Assembly (NCBI RefSeq): GCF_025808395.1
Contig: NZ_CP075524.1
Coordinates: forward strand, 1,736,001 to 1,800,000
From: Microcella sp.
GTDB taxonomy: Bacteria > Actinomycetota > Actinomycetes > Actinomycetales > Microbacteriaceae
Direction: 5' to 3'
Length of the DNA: 64,000 bases
Made by a program: the position numbers and the translations under genes. Below the pieces are notes generated by a model, which saw nothing but the letters and a program-made list of their open reading frames with translations, was not told the origin of the DNA and searched no databases. Below, one piece after another: positions 8,893 to 16,577 of this stretch (positions within the stretch are counted from its first letter, which is position 1; every line of letters starts with the position of its first letter).

Positions 8893-8928
8893 ACCTGGCC
8901 CACTGAGCAAGCGCTCAGTGGGCCAGGT
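8893..8928 (-). other. Intercistronic mRNA hairpin between binding-protein and permease genes
   Basis: A perfect 16-bp inverted repeat with a 4-nt loop; the left arm starts ACCTGGCCCACTGAGC. No run of T follows in the direction of transcription. It sits 40 nt after the binding-protein stop and 42 nt before the permease start. This suggests an mRNA-stabilising or partial-attenuation element giving more binding protein than permease, as known for maltose operons; that role is inferred. Confidence 0.8.
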
Positions 8929-8967
8929 GCAGGGTTGTTCACATCAGTGGCGGTAGACCACTGAGCC

Positions 8968-10320
8968 TTACGGGAACGTGCTGTCGATGAACGTCAGCAG
9001 TTCTTGCGTGCTGCGGGTGCCGCTGACCCAGTCGACCATGCCGGTCCAGAACGAGCTGGTGCCGACTTCGGCGGGCATGAGGTCAGAGGCGTCGAAACGG
9101 AACACCGTGTCTTCACCCTGGAGGATCTCGACCGACTGGCGGGCGAGGTCAGAACCGGCGAGCGACGGGTCGAGGCCCTTGTTCGCCGAGATGACACCAC
9201 CGAGTGCCACGCGGTTGTTCGCCCACAGGCCGCTGGCCAGGTAGGTCTGAACAGCCGCGGTCGCCTCACGGTCGTTGAACGCCGCGACGAACTCGCCGCC
9301 ACCGGTGACGGCAGCACCGTCATCGGCGTTCATCGGCGGGGTCAGGAACGCCCAGATGTCGCCGTTCTCAGACACGTCGACGCCAGCGCCCCACTGGGCC
9401 TCGTAGAACGAAGCCTGGTGGTGCAGCGAGCAGTTGCCGTCGAGAATCGCGAGGCCACCGTCTTGGAAGCTGGTCGAGATGATCGAGTCGACTCCACCGA
9501 ATCCGCCGTTGACGAACTCAGGGTTGAGCAAGATCTCGCCGACGAGCTCGAACGCCTCGGTGATCTCGGGGCTCGAGAAGGGCAGGTCGCCCGCGACCCA
9601 CGCGTCGTAGGCCTCAGGGCCTGCGGTGCGCAGCACGGCGTCTTCGACCCAGTCGGTTCCCGGCCAGCCGGTGGCGTCGCCCGAACCGAAGCCGACGCAC
9701 CAGGGGCGGTATGCACCCTCGTTGCGCTCGGTCATCTGCTCGGTGAGTGCGACCATCTCGGCCCACGTCGTCGGAACCTCGTAGCCGTTCTCGGCGAAGT
9801 CGGCGGGCGAGTACCAGATGTAGCCCTTGACGCTCGCCATCAGCGGTGCAGCGTAGAAGGTGCCGTCGATGGTGCCGTAGCCCTTCCAGCTCTCGCTCCA
9901 GAACTCGTCGACGTTGGCTTCGACCGAGGCCGGGGCCGGAACGACGTAGCCGTCGCCGACGAGACGCTGCAGCAGGCCTGGCTGGGGGATGATCATGAGG
10001 TCGGGGGCGTCGCCCGCGGCCGCACGCACGTTGATCTGCGTCTCGGCTTCTTGCGTGCCCACGTAGCGGATGGTGATGCCGGTGCACTCCGAGAAGTCAG
10101 ACCAGCTGGTGACGAGGTCGTCGGCCTCGACGTCGATGATGGTCGCGTAGACCTCGACGCTCTCGCCGTCGAACGTGCCGTACTGCTCGTACTCCGAGCA
10201 ATCGACGTCGCCGCCGGCTCCCGGCTCTTCGGTGTCGGCCGCACAGCCGGCGAGAACCAGGCTGAGGGCGCCTACTGCCGCTGCAGGCGCTAGAAGCCTG
10301 CGTCGGAGAGTGGAACTCAT
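8968..10320 (-). CDS. Extracellular solute-binding lipoprotein of a sugar ABC transporter
   Basis: A 450-aa binding protein. The lipoprotein signal peptide ends at lipobox 'LAGC' (Cys about residue 24). The mature part is a CUT1 solute-binding fold (family 1), with typical 'APDLMIIPQPGLLQRLV' and 'VKGYIWYSPADF' segments. The ATG at 10320 has AGGAGG about 7 nt upstream; an in-frame extension further upstream has no comparable site. It is the first gene of a three-gene uptake operon and divergent from the LacI regulator at 10719. Likely ligand: an oligosaccharide or glucoside; identity unknown. Confidence 0.9.
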   Translation of the reverse strand: MSSTLRRRLLAPAAAVGALSLVLAGCAADTEEPGAGGDVDCSEYEQYGTFDGESVEVYATIIDVEADDLVTSWSDFSECTGITIRYVGTQEAETQINVRAAAGDAPDLMIIPQPGLLQRLVGDGYVVPAPASVEANVDEFWSESWKGYGTIDGTFYAAPLMASVKGYIWYSPADFAENGYEVPTTWAEMVALTEQMTERNEGAYRPWCVGFGSGDATGWPGTDWVEDAVLRTAGPEAYDAWVAGDLPFSSPEITEAFELVGEILLNPEFVNGGFGGVDSIISTSFQDGGLAILDGNCSLHHQASFYEAQWGAGVDVSENGDIWAFLTPPMNADDGAAVTGGGEFVAAFNDREATAAVQTYLASGLWANNRVALGGVISANKGLDPSLAGSDLARQSVEILQGEDTVFRFDASDLMPAEVGTSSFWTGMVDWVSGTRSTQELLTFIDSTFP

Positions 10321-10346
10321 GTGTTTCCTCCTCGTTGAGGTGGTCA

Positions 10347-10364
10347 GCGCGCCAGCTGGCGCGC
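10347..10364. repeat. Perfect 18-bp GC-rich palindrome in the 5' leader of the binding-protein gene
   Basis: GCGCGCCAGCTGGCGCGC lies 26 nt upstream of the ATG at 10320. It may be a hairpin in the mRNA leader or a protein-binding site; sequence alone does not decide. Confidence 0.6.
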
Positions 10365-10429
10365 GTGGTGGTGATGGTGCAGGGTGCGGAACGTTCGATG
10401 CCCTGCGAGCGCCAGTGGACACTCCATCG

Positions 10430-10441
10430 GGAACCGGTTCC
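10430..10441. promoter_or_regulatory. Probable LacI-family operator 1
   Basis: Perfect palindrome GGAACCGGTTCC with the central CG usual for LacI-family sites, followed by AGG. It shares the half-site GGTTCCAGG with the palindrome at 10571. The adjacent regulator at 10719 is the expected binder. Confidence 0.6.
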
Positions 10442-10570
10442 AGGGGTCACGGTACGTCACGGCGCGCGCGCCCGCAACCCGTGTGCCCAGGCCCGTTACC
10501 GATCCGTTGCTCAACTCACTGGCTGCGCCCAGATATCTCCGATCGCAGATCACCGCCGCACCCCGTCGTT

Positions 10571-10588
10571 CCTGGCACCGGTTCCAGG
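10571..10588. promoter_or_regulatory. Probable LacI-family operator 2
   Basis: CCTGGCACC/GGTTCCAGG, an 18-bp palindrome with one mismatch. It overlaps the likely -35 region of the lacI-type gene, which would give autorepression. Confidence 0.6.
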
Positions 10589-10718
10589 TTCGTGGTATTC
10601 GGGCTACACTGGCGCGACGGCGTGCCCGATCGGCCTCAAGCCCAGCGCAGAACGTCGAGCGAGCATCCGTCGCCACCCCGTCGCGAACACGCCGCAGTCC
10701 AATGGAGGGCCCGAGGCA

Positions 10719-11735
10719 ATGAGCATCTTGGCCGATGTCGCCCGCATCGCGGGCGTCTCGAAGTCGACGGCGTCGCGCGCCCTCAGTGGCCGCGGGTATG
10801 TCTCTGACGACACACGCCGGCGGGTCGAGGCGGCAGCGGCAGAACTCGGCTACGTGGTGTCGAGCACGGCGGCGAGCCTCGTCACCGGCCGAACCCGCAA
10901 CGTCGGCGTCGTGATTCCCTACATCAATCGCTGGTACTTCGCCGAAGTGCTCGAGGGCATCGAGAAGGCACTCATCAGGTCGGGCTACGACCTCACGCTG
11001 TATCGGCTGAGCATGGACACCGACCTGCGGCGGCGAGTGTTCGACTACTTTCTGGTGCGCAAGCGCGTCGACGCCGTCATCGCCGTCACGATCGCGCTCA
11101 GCCCGCACGAAGTGCAGATGCTGCAGGCGCTCGGCAAGCCCCTCGCCGGCATCGGCGGTCGCATCGCCGGCATACCCTCGCTCTCGATCGACGACATCGA
11201 GACCGCACGACTCGCGACCGAGCACCTCATCAGTCTCGGACACCGCCGCATCGTGCACGTCGGGGGCGACCAGAACGAGCAGATGGACTTTCGTGTGCAC
11301 TCGCAGCGCTACACGGGCTTCTGCCACGCGCTCGCCGACGCGGCGATCTCGACCGACGGGGCGTTCAGAGAAGCTGACTTCTCGATTCCGGGCGGCTACT
11401 CGGTGGGCCTCTCGCTGCTCGGCGACCCGCGCACCCGCCCGACGGCGATCTTCGCCGGCTGCGATGAGATCGCCATCGGCATCATGATCGCGGCTCGGCA
11501 GCTCGGCATCAGCATTCCCCAAGAGCTGTCGATCATCGGCATCGACGACCACCCCATGGCCGAGATGTTCGGCCTGACGACCCTCGCGCAACGACCCGGC
11601 TCGCAGGGCGACCGTGCCGTCGAGTTTCTCATCTCGCAGATCGAGCACGCCGATGCCTCGGTGCCCGACGAGCACGTGGTCTTGCCAACCCAGCTCATCG
11701 TGCGCACCTCGACGGCAGCCCGTCGCGACGCCTGA
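10719..11735 (+). CDS. LacI-family transcriptional regulator (sugar ABC operon)
   Basis: A 338-aa repressor. Residues 1-55 are the helix-turn-helix and hinge ('DVARIAGVSKSTASRALSG'); residues about 60-330 are a periplasmic-binding-protein-like sugar sensor ('GVVIPYINRWYFAEVLEG', 'IIGIDDHPMAEMFGLTTLAQ'). The ATG at 10719 is preferred over upstream in-frame codons because the HTH begins at once, with GGAGGG nearby. It is divergent from the binding-protein gene and very probably represses that operon in the absence of its sugar. It is a close paralogue of the regulator at 51195, but the recognition helix differs (SKSTAS versus STATVS). Confidence 0.93.
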   Translation: MSILADVARIAGVSKSTASRALSGRGYVSDDTRRRVEAAAAELGYVVSSTAASLVTGRTRNVGVVIPYINRWYFAEVLEGIEKALIRSGYDLTLYRLSMDTDLRRRVFDYFLVRKRVDAVIAVTIALSPHEVQMLQALGKPLAGIGGRIAGIPSLSIDDIETARLATEHLISLGHRRIVHVGGDQNEQMDFRVHSQRYTGFCHALADAAISTDGAFREADFSIPGGYSVGLSLLGDPRTRPTAIFAGCDEIAIGIMIAARQLGISIPQELSIIGIDDHPMAEMFGLTTLAQRPGSQGDRAVEFLISQIEHADASVPDEHVVLPTQLIVRTSTAARRDA

Positions 11736-11761
11736 CCGCCCCCGGTTCGCCCCGCAACGCA

Positions 11762-11799
11762 GCAGTGCCCGGCGCCGCTCTCGCGGAACCGGGCACTGC
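11762..11799. terminator. Hairpin between convergent lacI-type gene and rplL
   Basis: A perfect 11-bp stem, GCAGTGCCCGG and its complement, with a 16-nt loop that can pair further. There is no T run. It sits 27 nt after the lacI-type stop and probably ends that transcript. Confidence 0.6.
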
Positions 11800-11814
11800 A
11801 AGGTCGCAGCTGAA

Positions 11815-11828
11815 GCCCCCTTCGGGGC
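11815..11828 (-). terminator. Small terminator-like hairpin after rplL
   Basis: GCCCC and GGGGC arms around a short CTTC loop, 6 nt downstream of the rplL stop codon on the minus strand. It is a compact GC stem of the kind common after ribosomal operons in high-GC bacteria. Confidence 0.45.
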
Positions 11829-11833
11829 GTCGA

Positions 11834-12223
11834 CTACTTGAGGGTGACGGTGGCGCCAGCCTCTTCGAGCTGAGCCTTGGCCTTCTCGGCGGCCTCCTTG
11901 TTCGCACCCTCGAGCACGACACCGGGGGCGCCGTCAACGAGAGCCTTCGCCTCACCGAGGCCGAGGCTGGTGAGGGCGCGCACCTCCTTGATGACCTGGA
12001 TCTTCTTGTCACCAGCGGCCTCGAGAACGACGTCGAACGAGTCCTTCTCCTCAACCTCTTCAGCGGCGGCTCCGCCACCGGCGGGGCCCGCTGCGGCCAC
12101 GGCGACGGGGGCCGCGGCGGTGACCTCGAAGACCTCTTCGAACTTCTTCACGAACTCGCTGAGCTCGATGAGCGACAGCTCTTTGAACGCCTCGATGAGG
12201 TCGTCAGTGCTGAGCTTGGCCAT
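11834..12223 (-). CDS. rplL: 50S ribosomal protein L7/L12
   Basis: A 129-aa acidic stalk protein of the large ribosomal subunit, which recruits translational GTPases. It has the N-terminal dimerisation region ('[20 protein letters not shown]'), an Ala/Gly-rich hinge (about 38-55) and the conserved C-terminal domain ('[20 protein letters not shown]', '[14 protein letters not shown]'). Length is normal. It lies 51 nt downstream of rplJ in the usual order. Confidence 0.98.
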   Translation of the reverse strand: MAKLSTDDLIEAFKELSLIELSEFVKKFEEVFEVTAAAPVAVAAAGPAGGGAAAEEVEEKDSFDVVLEAAGDKKIQVIKEVRALTSLGLGEAKALVDGAPGVVLEGANKEAAEKAKAQLEEAGATVTLK

Positions 12224-12274
12224 GATTTCTCCTTCTTGCTTCGGTGGGTGTGGTGTGTCGTCAACCGGTCAGCG

Positions 12275-12790
12275 TCAGCTGCCGGACTCTTGCTTCTGCC
12301 GCAGGGCGTCGACCGCGCGGGCGGCCTGAGCCAGCGGCGCGTTGAACATGTACGCGGCACCGAACAGCGAAGCCTTGACGGCGCCGGCCAGCTTGGCCAG
12401 CACCACTTCACGGCTCTCGAGCTCGGCGAGCTTGCTGACCTCGGAGGCGTCGAGAGGCTTGCCGTCGAGGTAGCCGCCCTTCACCACGAGGTTGGGGTTC
12501 GCCTTGGCGAAGTCACGCAGAGCCTTGGCGACGTTCACGGGGTCTCCGTGCACGAACGCGATCGCAGACGGGCCAGCGAGCATGTCATCGAGTGAGTCGA
12601 TGCCTGCCTGGTTCGCCGCGATCTTGGTCAGCGTGTTCTTCACCACGGCGTACGACGCGTCGTCACGAATGCTGCCGCGCAGCTGCTTGAGCTGCGCCAC
12701 CGTGAGACCGCGGTACTCGGTGAGCAGTACGGCGGTCGAGCTGGAGAAAAGTTCTGTCAGCTCGGCGACCGTTGCTTCCTTGTTCGCCAT
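12275..12790 (-). CDS. rplJ: 50S ribosomal protein L10
   Basis: A 171-aa base of the ribosomal stalk that anchors L7/L12 dimers. The start '[15 protein letters not shown]' is preceded by AGGAG; a longer in-frame version has no support. Typical L10 segments include '[13 protein letters not shown]' and '[16 protein letters not shown]'. First gene of rplJL. In this chromosome the pair is separated from rplKA by about 10 kb of unrelated genes. A leader of about 240 nt precedes it. Confidence 0.97.
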   Translation of the reverse strand: MANKEATVAELTELFSSSTAVLLTEYRGLTVAQLKQLRGSIRDDASYAVVKNTLTKIAANQAGIDSLDDMLAGPSAIAFVHGDPVNVAKALRDFAKANPNLVVKGGYLDGKPLDASEVSKLAELESREVVLAKLAGAVKASLFGAAYMFNAPLAQAARAVDALRQKQESGS

Positions 12791-13034
12791 GGTGCTCCTC
12801 TTGTTGGGGTTGGTCTTGCCATGACCACCCGGCACACATGACGAAAGGCCCCTGCGCATGCGCACGAGCCTCTTCGCGCACCCGATTCAGAACTCGGAAT
12901 GCACGGCTTCAGTTCATTGCACCTGCGCGGGCCGTCGCCAGCTTCGTGAGAAGCCTGCGAACCTTCGATCGTCATGCGCCGCTCGCACACGAGGTGCTCG
13001 AGCAGGCACGCCGATAACCGGCGGTCTATGGCAA
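12791..13034 (-). promoter_or_regulatory. Long 5' leader of rplJL, probable L10 autoregulatory leader
   Basis: About 244 nt lie between the likely transcription start (near 13034) and the rplJ start. The length and position match the L10 leader, where L10 binds its own mRNA. Short inverted repeats are present, such as TGCGCATGCGCA near 12855. The L10-leader fold was not verified. Confidence 0.45.
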
Positions 13035-13040
13035 GAGGCC

Positions 13041-13070
13041 AGCATACGGTACGGCGAGCACGCACCGCAA
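13041..13070 (-). promoter_or_regulatory. Sigma-70-type promoter of rplJL
   Basis: -35 TTGCGG and -10 TATGCT separated by 18 nt, pointing toward rplJ. It is among the clearest housekeeping promoters in the window. Confidence 0.6.
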
Positions 13071-13086
13071 AGCGAACGAGCGCCGG

Positions 13087-13932
13087 CTATACGTGGTCGA
13101 GCCACGAGTGGCTCGGAGCGTACCCGAGGTCTCGCCGAGCGGCGTCGATCGAGAGCAGGGTCTCGCGGCCGGTGACGGGGCGCGAGAGCGGAACTTCCGC
13201 GAACTCCTCCGCCATCAGCGCCGCCGAATCGCGCCGCATGACCGTGTCGGCGGCCGCGATGATGTAGGTCTCGTACCCTGGCCCGCGCACCGTGAGCGCG
13301 CGCTCGACCGCGTGGGCGCCGTCGCGGCGGTCGATGTACCCCCAGAGGTTCCAGCGGCGCACCGAGGCGTCGTCTTGCCACGACTCGAACTCGGCATAGT
13401 CGTCGGTGGCCATGACGTTGCTGAAGCGCAGCCCCGTGATCGAGAGCGATGGCGTGATGCGGCACAGCTTTCTGCCGAACTCTTCTTCGAGGTGCTTGCC
13501 GATCGCGTACATGAAGTTGGGTCGGGTCGGCTGGCTCTCGTCGATCGGTGCCGAGGGCGGCGGCTCGGTGAGCGGCAGGCCGAGCAGCGTCTCGCTCGAC
13601 GCGTGCACGATGCGGCTGATGCCCGCCCGACGGGCGGCCTGGAACACCGCGATCGTCATCGACAGGTTCTCGTGCAGCAGCACCGTATCGGGGCGGATGC
13701 CCGGCGCGGGTGTCGCCGCCAGGTGCACGATCGCGTCGAGGCCGTCGTGACGTTCTTCGACCCCCGCGAGGGCGTCGAAGACCTGGCCCGCGTCGGTGAG
13801 GTCGACCCGCACGAATTCCTCACCGGGGGCGCCGACGGCGTCGAGACCGGTCACGGAGTGCCCGGCCTCGACCAGGTGGGTGACGACGGCCTGCCCGAGT
13901 TTTCCGGCCGAACCGGTGACGGCTACACGCAT
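13087..13932 (-). CDS. NAD-dependent epimerase/dehydratase (extended SDR)
   Basis: A 281-aa Rossmann-fold enzyme. The NAD(P)-binding motif 'VTGSAGKLGQAV' is at the N-terminus, the active-site 'YAIGK' (YxxxK) lies mid-protein, and 'LAATPAP' follows strand 4. Such proteins convert sugar nucleotides or related sugars; no specific substrate is evident. The start at 13932 is supported by TAGGCT six nt upstream (leaderless). The gene ends next to the rplJ promoter, so it is a single unit. Confidence 0.85.
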   Translation of the reverse strand: MRVAVTGSAGKLGQAVVTHLVEAGHSVTGLDAVGAPGEEFVRVDLTDAGQVFDALAGVEERHDGLDAIVHLAATPAPGIRPDTVLLHENLSMTIAVFQAARRAGISRIVHASSETLLGLPLTEPPPSAPIDESQPTRPNFMYAIGKHLEEEFGRKLCRITPSLSITGLRFSNVMATDDYAEFESWQDDASVRRWNLWGYIDRRDGAHAVERALTVRGPGYETYIIAAADTVMRRDSAALMAEEFAEVPLSRPVTGRETLLSIDAARRDLGYAPSHSWLDHV

Positions 13933-13938
13933 GGCCCG

Positions 13939-13944
13939 AGCCTA
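13939..13944 (-). promoter_or_regulatory. -10 box of leaderless promoter for the epimerase gene
   Basis: TAGGCT six nt before the ATG at 13932; it overlaps the last codon of the histidine-kinase gene. Confidence 0.5.
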
Positions 13945-15393
13945 GGCGGTCTCGGTCGCGTCGTCTGATTCGGTGGCGGCGAGCGGCACGCTGACGCGGA
14001 ATACGGTCTCGCCTGGCTGCGACGAGAAGCTCACCTCGCCATCGTGCGCCTGCACCACCGCCGCGACGATCGCGAGGCCGAGGCCCGTCGACCCGGTGGC
14101 GCGCGATCGCGACGTGTCGGCGCGGGCGAAGCGCTCGAAGAGCACGGGCTGAATATCGGGGGGTATTCCCGGCCCGGTGTCGACGACGGTGACGATGGCC
14201 CGACCGTCGAGCACGCCGAGCGCCGCCGTGACGCGAGTGCCCTCGGGCGTGTGGATGCGCGCGTTCGCCAGCAGGTTCGCGATGACCTGATGCAGGCGAT
14301 GCTGATCGCCCTGCACGATGACGGGGTGCGACGGCAGCCGCTCGACCCACTCATGGGCGGGCGACGTGGCGCGGGCATCTGCGACGGCATCGGCGACGAC
14401 GCTCGCGAGATCGACGGGGTCGTGTCGAAGCTCGCGCCCCTCGTCGAGTCGCGCGAGCAGCAGCAGGTCGTCGACGAGTTCTGACATGCGCACCGACTCA
14501 GACTCGATGCGAGCGAGGGCGTGACGAATGTCGTCGGGCAGCTCGTGCCCGCTGCGGCGGGTGAGCTCGCTGTATCCGCGAATCGCGGCGAGCGGCGTGC
14601 GCAGTTCGTGGCTGGCATCGGCGACGAACTGGCGCACCTTCTGCTCGCTCGCCTGTCGAGAGTCGAACGCCTGCTGCACGTGGTCGAGCATGCGCGTGAA
14701 CGCTGCGCCCAACTGCCCCACCTCGGTGGTCGGGTCGGTGTCGAGCTGGGGCAGCCTCTCGGCCAGAGCGACCGCGCCTCGATCGAGGGGCAGCGTCGTC
14801 ACGGCGGTGGCCGCCTCGCGCACCCGGGTGAGCGGGCGCAGGCCGAGGCGTACGACTTCGCGGCCCAGCACGGCCGCGCCGATGAGAATGCCGGCGAGCA
14901 CGGCGGCGATCACCGCACCGAGCCGCGCCACCGTGATCGACACGTCTTTGGTCGAGATGCCCACGATGAGCACGGCGTCGGCGGCCGTCGGCGTCGCGAG
15001 CACCCGAAACTCGCCGAGACCGGCGGGCAACCGCACCGTGTCGGGGTGCCCGAGCGCGCGGGCGGCGAGCACTCTCACCTGCAGCGGCGTGAGCTCGCGC
15101 ACGACGGCGTCATCATCGAGGTAGGCAGCCACGGCGCTGCCGTCGGCCTGCACCACGCCGATGAGCGAGCCGAGCGGCAGCCCGGGCCCGTCGAAGCTCG
15201 ACGCCGGGCCGCGGCCCGGTGCCGAGATGCGCTCGATGCGGCTCGTCGTGATGCGCAGTTCGTCGTCGAGCTGCGCGAGCAGGCTGGCACGCACGAAGTA
15301 GACGCTGAGCACGCCGATCGCGAGCGTGGCGATGAGCAGCAGCGCCAGAATTCCTGCGACCAGCCGCTGGCGCAGCGACCAGCCGCCGACCAT
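13942..15393 (-). CDS. Sensor histidine kinase (two-component system)
   Basis: A 483-aa membrane kinase: TM1 about 14-33, an extracytoplasmic domain to about 165, TM2 about 167-190, then HAMP, HisKA with 'FVADASHELRTPLAAI' (phospho-His), and HATPase_c with N-box 'NLLANARIHTP', 'DTGPGIP' and 'TGSTGLGLAI'. All catalytic boxes are intact. The ATG at 15393 overlaps the response-regulator stop by one base (TGATG), so the two are co-translated. The signal sensed is unknown. A longer in-frame extension into the regulator gene is not a real start. Confidence 0.93.
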   Translation of the reverse strand: MVGGWSLRQRLVAGILALLLIATLAIGVLSVYFVRASLLAQLDDELRITTSRIERISAPGRGPASSFDGPGLPLGSLIGVVQADGSAVAAYLDDDAVVRELTPLQVRVLAARALGHPDTVRLPAGLGEFRVLATPTAADAVLIVGISTKDVSITVARLGAVIAAVLAGILIGAAVLGREVVRLGLRPLTRVREAATAVTTLPLDRGAVALAERLPQLDTDPTTEVGQLGAAFTRMLDHVQQAFDSRQASEQKVRQFVADASHELRTPLAAIRGYSELTRRSGHELPDDIRHALARIESESVRMSELVDDLLLLARLDEGRELRHDPVDLASVVADAVADARATSPAHEWVERLPSHPVIVQGDQHRLHQVIANLLANARIHTPEGTRVTAALGVLDGRAIVTVVDTGPGIPPDIQPVLFERFARADTSRSRATGSTGLGLAIVAAVVQAHDGEVSFSSQPGETVFRVSVPLAATESDDATETA

Positions 15394-16133
15394 CAGTTGA
15401 CCGGCTTGATCAGGTAGCCGACCCCGCGCACGGTGTGGATCATGGGCGGGCCGAGCGTGTCGATCTTCTTGCGCAGATACGAGATGTAGATCTCGACGAT
15501 GCTCGAGCGGCCGCCGAAGTCGTAGCTCCATACCCGGTCGAGAATCTGCGCCTTGCTGAGCACGCGTCGCGGGTTGCGCATGAGGTAGCGCAGCAGCTCG
15601 AACTCGGTGGCGGTCAACTCGATCTGCGTGTCGCCCCGCTGAACCTCGTAGCTCTCTTCGTTGAGCACGAGGTCGCCCACGCGAATCTCGGGGTCTGCCC
15701 GTTCGCTGACGACGAGCGCGCTGCGGCGGATGAGTCCGCGCAGCCTGGCCACGAGCTCTTCGAGGCTGAACGGCTTGGTGACGTAGTCGTCGCCGCCCGC
15801 GGTCAGCCCGACGACTCGATCGTCGACGGAGTCTTTCGCGGTGAGGAAGAGCACGGGAACATCGGCGCCGTCGGCGCGCAGTCTGCGCAGCACCTCCAAG
15901 CCGTCGAGGTCAGGAAGCATGATGTCGAGCACGACCACGTCTGGAGCGAACTCGCGGCCGTGCTGCAGGGCCTGCTGTCCGGTCAGGGCGGTACGCACAT
16001 CCCACCCCTCATATTTCAGCGCCATCGAGACGAGGTCGGCGAGCGACGGTTCGTCGTCGACGACGAGTGCTCGAACCGGCGAACCGTCTGGGCGCGTCAG
16101 GCGGGGAGTCTCAGGAAGCTCGTCGTGGGCCAT
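15393..16133 (-). CDS. OmpR/PhoB-family response regulator
   Basis: A 246-aa regulator. Receiver domain about 20-135 with acidic pocket 'VVDDEP', phospho-acceptor 'VVLDIMLPDLDG', 'LFLTAKD' and 'DYVTKPFSLEEL'. Winged-helix DNA-binding domain about 150-245, ending 'IHTVRGVGYLIKPVN'. I chose the ATG at 16133; a GTG at 16166 would add 11 residues and cannot be excluded. It is the partner of the kinase directly downstream. Confidence 0.92.
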   Translation of the reverse strand: MAHDELPETPRLTRPDGSPVRALVVDDEPSLADLVSMALKYEGWDVRTALTGQQALQHGREFAPDVVVLDIMLPDLDGLEVLRRLRADGADVPVLFLTAKDSVDDRVVGLTAGGDDYVTKPFSLEELVARLRGLIRRSALVVSERADPEIRVGDLVLNEESYEVQRGDTQIELTATEFELLRYLMRNPRRVLSKAQILDRVWSYDFGGRSSIVEIYISYLRKKIDTLGPPMIHTVRGVGYLIKPVN

Positions 16134-16206
16134 CGTTCTAGTCAGCCTCACCACCCTATGAGTCACCTAGGAGCCTGCCATGCCCGTGATGGCTGCAGCA
16201 TGCCGC

Positions 16207-16241
16207 GAGCCCCGGCCACGAGGGGTAGGTGGCCGGGGCTC
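16207..16241 (-). terminator. Strong hairpin terminator after the 35-aa micro-gene
   Basis: A perfect 13-bp stem (GAGCCCCGGCCAC and its complement) with a 9-nt loop. It lies 20 nt after the micro-gene stop and upstream of the response-regulator gene, so the micro-gene has its own transcription unit. Confidence 0.65.
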
Positions 16242-16261
16242 GGGGAGCCGGAGGAAGTGGC

Positions 16262-16369
16262 TCAGGCGCGGTGCGCGCCGCGGGGCTTGCGCCCCGTTCC
16301 GGCAACGCCGGCGATGAGTGCGAAGAAGCCGATGAGCGAGAGGATCAGCACCAGGGGAAGAGAGATCAT
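16262..16369 (-). CDS. 35-aa single-pass membrane micro-protein
   Basis: A short gene beginning ATG ATC TCT at 16369 and ending TGA at 16262. The protein starts MISLPLVLILSLIGFFALIA: residues 3-23 form one hydrophobic helix, followed by a basic tail (RKPRGAHR). A GGTGAG-like ribosome site lies just upstream. A strong hairpin follows, and G-rich inverted repeats precede it, so it looks like a real independent gene. No family is recognised; it could be a regulator of a membrane complex. Confidence 0.6.
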   Translation of the reverse strand: MISLPLVLILSLIGFFALIAGVAGTGRKPRGAHRA

Positions 16370-16436
16370 CGGTCTCACCAGCTTTCTTCGAACGTGTCAG
16401 GCGGGCATCGGCTTCGGGTGTCGATGTCGGCACTGT

Positions 16437-16533
16437 GGGGGACACGGGTTGTCCCCCTGCAACCAGTGTGCGTTAAGCGAACAGTGCTCGCAGTCCCCCC
16501 TCCGGGGGTGTTTCGGTCCCCACTATGGGGGAC
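16437..16533. promoter_or_regulatory. Cluster of three G/C-run inverted repeats upstream of the micro-gene
   Basis: GGGGGAC-7-GTCCCCC (16437-16457), CCCCC-TCC-GGGGG (16496-16508) and GTCCCC-6-GGGGAC (16516-16533). The outer two use the same half-site in opposite orders. They probably form operators for the micro-gene promoter. The rest of 16370-16577 shows nothing else. Confidence 0.5.
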
Positions 16534-16557
16534 TCACTGTTTCACTTTTTGTACCCC

Positions 16558-16574
16558 GACCGGCTCGGCCGGTC
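16558..16574 (-). terminator. Short hairpin at the end of the isomerase/oxidoreductase operon
   Basis: GACCGGC-TCG-GCCGGTC, a perfect 7-bp stem, 3 nt after the stop codon at 16578. No T run follows, so termination strength is uncertain. Confidence 0.4.
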
Positions 16575-16577
16575 GCA

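Larger units (their letters stand above)
10321..10718. promoter_or_regulatory. Divergent control region between sugar-binding-protein gene and lacI-type regulator
   Basis: A 398-bp non-coding stretch that must hold both divergent promoters. It contains a perfect 12-bp palindrome GGAACCGGTTCC (10430-10441), an 18-bp near-palindrome CCTGGCACC/GGTTCCAGG with one mismatch (10571-10588), a shorter GAACGTTC (10389-10396), and an 18-bp GC palindrome (10347-10364). TACACT at 10605-10610, with the second palindrome over its -35 position, is a plausible lacI promoter. No gene is seen inside. Confidence 0.7.
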
